Shown here in pieces: positions 57,631 to 64,000 of a stretch of 64,000 nucleotides of DNA; positions within the stretch are counted from its first letter, which is position 1, and every line of letters starts with the position of its first letter. The stretch is taken from contig JADLZK010008426.1 in the NCBI GenBank assembly GCA_015847255.1, positions 186,001 to 250,000 on the forward strand, written 5' to 3'. Below the pieces are notes generated by a model. It was given only the letters and a program-made list of their open reading frames with translations. It did no database searches and had not been told where the DNA came from. A program made the translations under genes and the position numbers. Source of the stretch: Hyparrhenia diplandra. Lineage: Eukaryota > Streptophyta > Magnoliopsida > Poales > Poaceae.

Positions 57631-58061
57631 TCTGTGTTGGTGGTAGCTACAAGTGCTAGTACCTGCGACGCGATCAGTGGATCTTTATCAGTGCGGGCTC
57701 TACTGCTTATTATTGAACCATAATCCCATCAGATAATCAAATTGAACCATGCGTCGACGTACACTAATTTGTATTATTAGTTTTATTATGAAAAAGGAAA
57801 TACAAAGTATATGCCCCTTCGGTCCCAAAAGGACTACTTTTTATACAAAACATTAACAAACATTCGTATCATTAAATAAATTTATTATGAATTACTAGCT
57901 CAAGAACGTCCGGAGGCTCTGTTGATCTCCATTGATTAGAAAAATTAGCACGCCGCGCACCAAGCCTTCTTTCCAATCATGTTCCATGCACTCGCCTCAC
58001 TCCATCGGCCACAGTGTGGAGCATCCACGCTCGGTGGAGCACAACGGCGCACCAACCTAAC
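57631..58061. other. 3' flank of BSP4 with a partial MITE
   Basis: Around 57811-57900, CCCCTTCGGTCCCAAAAGGA followed by AT-rich sequence looks like one end of a Stowaway element without a clear partner. No gene was found. Confidence 0.4.
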
Positions 58062-58331
58062 TGTTGTGAAACGTGTTGTCAGCGGTTAAGACCTTCCCCT
58101 CTCCGTCTCTCATGATGAACGTAGTAGATGAAAAGTAGAACAAGTAGACACAAGATAGAGAGACTATTCTTTATTCATCTCAATATTGGTAATTACAACA
58201 TAGAGCTCCTAACGTATATATAGTCCTGCCAAGGCCTAAGAGTTTCGGTAAGAGCCCACATACAAACAGATTAGGATTAGGATTCCTCCTTCTCCTTTCC
58301 TTCTAGGACAGAGTCCGTGTGTTTTACAACA
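58062..58331 (-). mobile_element. 270-bp LTR (3' LTR) of a Copia-type element
   Basis: On minus it begins TGTTGTAAAAC directly after the purine tract CCAAGGGGAG and ends GTTTCACAACA, so the ends are inverted. A TATATATA motif in minus orientation is at about 58215-58222. The position of the purine tract makes it the 3' LTR, with the body at higher coordinates. Confidence 0.78.
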
Positions 58332-60680
58332 CTCCCCTTGGACGATTACCACGATATGCATATGCCTCATCAAAAACTCCATCCGAAAACCCAAAGTGGG
58401 GAAAAAAAAAAACGATTCTTGGAGAAAAGAGTACATCACATTCGTCAATTGTATTGCACATGTTGTCTCATTAAAAACCTTGTGTGAGAAACCTTCAAGT
58501 AAAAAACTCACATAGGAAAAAAAGAGTACAACATTTAACCTTCTTGATCATATATTCTTCAGGATATTCTATTCTTCATGAATAGATATTGATCTTTATA
58601 ATCTACGTATAAACTTCAGTGTTTTAGCAAATATGATCTTCTCGATCTTTGTAATTCTAGTTGTTTACCTTAGAGGCAGATTCAATAAAATATGCTCCCC
58701 CTCATAAAGCCAAACTTTGAACTTCATTGTTCAAACCACACTTTTCATAAACATGTGTAAATAAAAGTTGGCTCATAATTCTTCTATAACTTATATGGGA
58801 GCAATATGTTTCATGCATAATGACCACCTATTAGTTGTGCAAAACAAATAAATATTATCCTTCAGAGAAATAGATCCTTTCAGAGGATTATGGGGTTAAA
58901 TAAATTAATGTTCAATATCTTCTAGATAGTGTATCAAACTTATACTAGAGTTTGGATACTTATAATTAATTCTTAGTGGATTTTCAAAATGTATTCTATA
59001 AATCTTCGAGATTTTGATTGTACAAATCCAGCCTTGCATTTGGCATTTAGGGGATAATTCAATTGCCAAAACCACCATTATTCTTATACCTTCCATGGTA
59101 TATAGAGGATATCAACACCACATTGCTAGCTTTTCATACACTTTCAAAGTGTTTTGATGACACCTTCACGGTATTTAAGATTCCTCATTTTCTTTCTCTC
59201 GGGTCTATATTCACTTCAGGGATGAATGGTGTTTATTCAAAAATTGACTGTAAATCCTTCATGGATTAATTCCTTCAAGGATGTACATTCATTCTTAATG
59301 AATTAATAATTCTCTTCTATGAGATACATTCTCTACTACATGAGAGATGAGTGATATATACAATGACATTGAGTTATTCACTATAAAATCATTAATTGAT
59401 TGTAATCCTTCTAGGACATGCTCTCTTCTTGAGACTTGAATATTCATTTAGGAATATATATACCTTAGACTTTAATACTTAGTATGAGATTTCTACAAGT
59501 TGCGATTTACATTCTTCGAGAATTATATGGATTTTCATAATCCACTTATTAACCGCATATTCAATATTTATTCGTTTCATTTGCGAGAGATATAGCAGAA
59601 CATTCATTTCTTCTTAATAGGAGATTCAACCTCAATTGCTTTTCTTCATTGACCCGATATAATCGCTACAAGCGATTTTGCCATGTACTTTATTTTTTTC
59701 GGATCCGGGTTCTCATAAGAGAAACATTTGTAATTAAAAAGGTACTTTGTCGACAATTATTTTCTTTCTCCCAATACTCTCACAATGTGAGAATATTCTA
59801 TCTCTATCATTTTCCAAACAAGAGATGGTATATTTTTCTGCATACCCAACACTAGTGAGGTGCGCGCTTATTGTGTTGGATGTCATCTTCATGATGATCC
59901 TCTTCATGAGGTGCTTAACCTTCTTCATAAGGCGTTCTCTTCACGAGAATGGAGGAGTTCCATTTCATTTCTATTTAACGTGTATACACTAAACTAGAAC
60001 CCACAGGGGCGTACCCATAGATTTTAGATTGATAGTATATAACATTTAGTTTACTACTAGTAAACACAACTTCTGGTTTATAACTTCAAGTTACTCCTCT
60101 CATTTTAAAAATATCCGGCATATGCTGCTTCAGGGCTTCACAAGAGCATTAGTCAAACTGTTTTATGACTTAGTGTGTGACTATTTCGCTTCAAGCTCTA
60201 AGGAATATTTTCTCTTAAGATCATTTTTCCTTTTGTGGAAATAATATTTGGCATTCAAAATATAGGCTTTCTCTCCCCTAATGCCAATATTAGATCATTA
60301 ATAGCATACTTCAAAATATATCCCCTATCATAGGTTTAATTCAAATTCATATATCTCCAACTACAAGTGGAGGCCCATTTATGTATGCTATGATTAAACT
60401 TTACAAGAAATATTCACACATATTTCAAAATGGGGGTTATTATTCATTATGCGTGAGCTAGAATACTTAAAAAGTGCATTTAAGAATGTTCAACATTCCT
60501 ACAAAATAAGGGATGTTCTCCCCTAATATGCACAAATCATAGTTTAGAAAACTATTTCATTCTCTAGCTTCTTTATTAATCGGCCTAAAAAAAAATTGAT
60601 CCAATTACTCATAAAACAATGGATCATACACTTGAAATGTATTAAATATGCAACATTCAAATTCACATGGAATTTTCTTC
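58332..60680 (-). mobile_element. Non-coding internal region of the same retroelement
   Basis: Low-GC sequence without open frames of note. The part next to the LTR (CTCATCAAAAACTCC, CATTAAAAACCTTG, AAAAAGAGTACA) matches the untranslated zone that many plant Copia elements carry between RNase H and the 3' LTR. Words such as TTCTTCATGA and CTTCTAGG with T-rich context recur, as in a decayed repeat array. The right border, about 60680, is where homology to a Copia gag begins. Confidence 0.55.
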
Positions 60681-61067
60681 TAGCAAAGAGAGAATCGATG
60701 GACTCGCCATCAAGTTGGATTAGGTTGTTGTACTCTCTCTTGTAGGTCTCATATAGGCGGGCCTTGACTTGTGGGGTTCCCTCCCGTGGTAGCTCTCTAG
60801 TGTCTTCCACACCTCACGAGCGGTCTCACAAGTGGCAACTCTCTCAAACTCGGTGTCTTTGAGGCTAGAGAACAAGACGCTCCTCGCTCGGTTGTTGGCA
60901 TTGTGTTGGGCTATTTGTTCCTCACCCACTCGAGCGGCTAGCACTTGGTAGTTCTCATTCTCGACAATCTCCCACACTCTCCAATCCATCCCCATAAGAT
61001 GTGCTTGCATCTTAATCTTCCAATAGGGATAGTTGGTGCCATCGAACTCCAGGAGGCTTGCCACCAT
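60681..61067 (-). mobile_element. Copia gag fragment, frameshifted and truncated
   Basis: On minus it starts MVASLLEFDGTNYPYWKIKM, the typical gag N-terminus of plant Copia elements. AREVWKTLESYH follows, then a frame change at about 60785-60795, then PQVKARLYETYKREYNNL and LDGESIDSLFAR. Homology stops near 60680, before the zinc knuckle and the rest of pol, so the element is broken there. The primer site and LTR lie just upstream at 61139 and 61153. Confidence 0.85.
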
Positions 61068-61138
61068 AGTGACCAAACCTCTCCATGTCGCCTTTCGCGG
61101 ATCACGGACCGATTAAGGTGGATATGATCCTTAACCCT

Positions 61139-61150
61139 GCTCCGATACCA
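61139..61150 (-). other. Primer-binding site for tRNA-iMet
   Basis: On minus it reads TGGTATCGGAGC, one mismatch from the common plant Copia site TGGTATCAGAGC. It lies two bases after the LTR end (LTR...CCTTCA-AT-TGG) and before the gag start. Confidence 0.85.
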
Positions 61151-61152
61151 AT

Positions 61153-63475
61153 TGAAGGACCGAACGGCGACCGGAGGGGGTGAATGGGAGCCTCTCGATT
61201 TTCCTTTTCAAATTTGAGTCATCGGCTCAACCCCCAACCTCAAAAACAAACTCAAGCGGGAGTCGAGTAACACACGTGCTAGCGGTAGCAAGGTGTCACG
61301 AGCAAAGAGAGGACCGAGATGTCCACGACCCAAATGGTTGGGTGGATGTTCCTAGAAAACACGGGACACCTCAAGCGATCACACAAGACCAAGGAGCGCA
61401 AAGATCGAACCGAAGGAGAGAAAAGGAGACACCCGACTTCTATAGAGAGAAGAAGCGAGTTTCCAAATCTAAAATACCAACGCCAACTCGTGAGAGTAGT
61501 GCGTAGATAAATTTCTCGGATCGGTAGAGACACAACAACGTAGAAAGCGTTGGATTTGCATGACACTTTCGAAGGTGCACAGCCTACCAAGAATTTGTTC
61601 TTTCCAACACCGAGAGAAATTGCGGGCGGGTTGATACACACGACCGCTAACAAACACCCGAAGCCACTTTGCTGCCTGTAGCCTTGAGGAACACGGACGA
61701 GAGCTGGTTACTCTGCCCCTAGATCGATCTGATCTCGAAAACAAGAGCAGGAGTTGTACTGCTTGCGTGGAGCAAAAATCAGACACGGGAACAGAGAGGA
61801 TGAACCAAACTCACCAACGCAATAGCCATCTCAAGCAAGACGAATTAAATGCTCATGATTAGCTAATGATTACTTGAGCTAGTTTACGTGAGCCAGATCA
61901 AAGCTTGGACCACTAAAAAACAGAAACTTCCTCCTGCACTTGCTTGGCGACGAACTGCGCTGAAACAAAAATATGAACAGCAGCCTGACAAACAAAAATC
62001 TCCAAACGCCGGAGCAGATGAGGCTCAAGTATCGAGGGACAAGAACAGCTGTAGGAAAATCGATTTTGCTTTAACTCTGAAAACACAGCTAAATGACTGG
62101 AAATCAAGATCTATCCGCACCCTGGTACTGCGAGCAGAAAAGCCTCGTCCTTGGGCAGAGCAAGAACGGACCAGGGCAAGAACTGAAATCGAAGACCCTG
62201 CACAGCCTGGGCATGAGCGAGTGTCCAATCGACACTGGAAGCACGCAGCTCCTGATGCACTCTGCCAAATCGCCACTTGAGCGAGCAGCCTACCGCCTGA
62301 ACCAAAACGCACGGCGACGAACAGAAAAGAGCGGCTCTCAAAAATCCAATGAAAACCAGAGCAAAGCTGCATGATTTGTTCTCAAATTTCGCACAGATAA
62401 GCTTGAGCTGGCTACGAACAAATCCCCAAAAGATCAATACCAGAGACCGTCTCTAACTCGAGAAAACTCAGATCACAGCCACGACGAAAATAAATAAAAA
62501 CTCACTTCATAGAGCAACGAAAATCACAGATCAAATAGATGAATCCGGAGGAGACAAGCACGCTTTGGGGCTGCTCTTCCCACTCGAAAATCACAGGTTC
62601 ACAAGCACGAATTGTTTGATTAGGTGGACCTCTCCCTCACACAAACCCTAGAACAAAATGAAAATAAGAGAGGCAAGAGGGGATGAAGGGGTAAGCCTCC
62701 ACTAAATAGTCAATATTCCCTCTGCCTAAACTACCCCTAAGATACATGAGTCGATCTTTTAACCCTAGGGCTATTTTTTGGTCGACTACGGGTAATTATC
62801 ATTTCGACGACCGCCGCGCCTCCTCATCTGCAGCCTTGCTCCGCGCAATCTCCCGAGATGCCGCCACGCCGTCCTTCCGTCCACGGAACGCCCGGGTTTT
62901 GAGGCCCAAACCCGTGAAAACCGCCGATGGTTTTGAGGCCCAAACCGCAAACCCGCACCCGTGGTTTTGAGGCCCAAACCACGAAAACCCACCGACCGAT
63001 GGTTTTGAGGACAAACCACCAAACCTCCTCGACACGTGTCATCGCCCGTCTTGACCGCCCGAAGTCGCCAAGTCATCCGAGCTCCCCGCTCTGCACACAC
63101 GCTTCGCCCGTCTTGACCCGATCGACCACGGTCCGCCCGTCCTCTTGCATTGCGTCGATGTCCCAGATGTCAGCCACCATGGCTAGCCACCCGGCGATCC
63201 GTCCCTCGGTCCAAGCCTCACGTCCGTCCTTCACCTCCGGTCCGTCGGCGCGGCACGTCCTCCTTGGCCCCTTCACCTCGCCGTCGACTACCATCTCCGA
63301 GCTCCACACCGTACAACACGAACCAAGAGATACGTCTTCGACACACTCCCCGTGTCTTGCGGTGAACATAGCGAAGCATAAAGAATAAAAGAAAATAGAC
63401 TTAAAATGTTATTTGTTGACAATCACTCAATCACAAAACTAAACACATGTGACCTAAATCAACCATGTGTTCGCA
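61153..63475 (-). mobile_element. LTR of about 2.3 kb flanked by primer site and purine tract
   Basis: The minus-strand end is GGTCCTTCA followed by the primer site. The minus-strand start is placed at TGCGAACACATGG, directly after CATCAAGGGGAGAT, a polypurine-type tract at about 63476-63487. The plus-strand start (TGAAGGACC, then GGAGGGGGTGAATGGG) is like that of the 13969-16269 LTR. The higher boundary is less certain because the two ends are not a clean inverted pair. Confidence 0.6.
62895..63017. repeat. Four copies of an 18-bp imperfect palindrome
   Basis: GGTTTTGAGGCCCAAACC is at 62895-62912, 62929-62946 and 62963-62980, with a 17-bp variant (GGTTTTGAGGACAAACC) at 63001-63017. The spacing is 34, 34 and 38 bp. 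Each copy is nearly self-complementary, with CG-rich spacers such as CGAAAACCCACCG. It lies inside the LTR. Confidence 0.9.
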
Positions 63476-64000
63476 ATCTCCCCTTGATGAGTGCATTGTC
63501 AACATTCAACACAAAGACAGAAGAAGGTAGAAGATAGCACATCCAGGTGAAGAAAAGCTAAGACAAAATCACTGGATAGCAAACATGGAGCTAAAACTTG
63601 GTTCCCAAAGACATGGGCAAAAAGGCTCGACACAACCAAGTTAAACAAACAGCTAGTCCTCAAGAAGAGGTAGAACGGGCTCAACACCACTAGCATAGCT
63701 CCAAACCAATTACTTTCACACACAAACAGCTGGACCCTCAAGACAGAGGCAAAAGGCTCAACACATCTAGCTCAAAGTGCTACTCCCCCTAGACAAATGC
63801 AGTCACTGTCTTTGTATCTTTCTCCCCCTTGTTGGCAAATGCACTAATCAAGCTATGAAATGCATAAAAATGCAATAAAGGAGCTTCAAGTTTATAGCAA
63901 TCCAAATGAGAGGATGCTCTAAAAAGTGTCATGGCAACAAGGTCAAGTGCTTAACACGGTGCTCAAACTGATCAAGAGATATGAAATATGACTTGAAAGC
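63476..64000 (-). mobile_element. Internal 3' region of a second retroelement, runs off the window
   Basis: It holds repeated purine tracts in minus orientation (CAAGGGGAG at about 63477-63485, CTAGGGGGAG near 63783, CAAGGGGGAG near 63825) and otherwise non-coding sequence. This is the expected region upstream of a 3' LTR, so its coding part should lie beyond the right edge. Confidence 0.5.

Noticed and set aside
58332..60680. Possible CRISPR-like or satellite array because of recurring T-rich words
   Set aside because: Spacing is irregular and units are not conserved; adjacency to a purine tract and LTR explains it as a retroelement non-coding zone.

Overview
This is a nuclear DNA window from a grass (Poaceae). 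The evidence is split genes with GT-AG introns, a tRNA-derived SINE resembling the grass Au family, Stowaway-type MITEs, a CACTA element with subterminal repeats of the grass type, and long LTRs. A PACMAD or panicoid grass is plausible, but the sequence alone does not fix the species. No bacterial, organellar or CRISPR-like feature was seen.

Layout. 1-3.7 kb: 3' part of a DP (E2F dimerisation partner) gene on +, with one frameshift in a conserved exon and a MITE in an intron. 4.8-10.2 kb: a GC-rich presumed retroposon split by a 3.9 kb solo LTR. 11-12 kb: a tRNA-derived SINE and a Stowaway MITE. 12-36.6 kb: a decayed array of kiwellin / ripening-related secreted protein genes, all on -. It has four gene copies (A-D) and a fifth unit (E) that keeps only the upstream region. 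The array is broken by a 2.3 kb solo LTR, a hAT-like insertion, a long-inverted-repeat element, several MITEs, a second SINE and a roughly 7 kb L1-type LINE. 37.0-41.2 kb: a complete non-autonomous CACTA element with a CAG target duplication. 41.2-44.9 kb: a 5'-truncated Copia element on -. 45.5-57.6 kb: a cluster of four basic secretory protein (BSP, putative zinc peptidase) genes, BSP1 on - and BSP2-4 on +. Only BSP1 reads as intact. 58-64 kb: remains of at least two Copia-type elements on -, including an LTR with a tRNA-Met primer site on one side and a purine tract on the other.

Function. The two host gene families are both small secreted proteins linked to pathogen defence: kiwellin-like (double-psi beta-barrel) and BSP/PR-17-like (HExxH). 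Both expanded by tandem duplication and then largely decayed. All four kiwellin copies and three of four BSP copies carry frameshifts or stops. Many of these are single-base changes, several in homopolymers, so either real pseudogenisation or a low-quality assembly must be considered. I found no clearly new molecular system. The most informative structures are the duplication-and-decay history of the kiwellin units and several mobile elements with exact target duplications.
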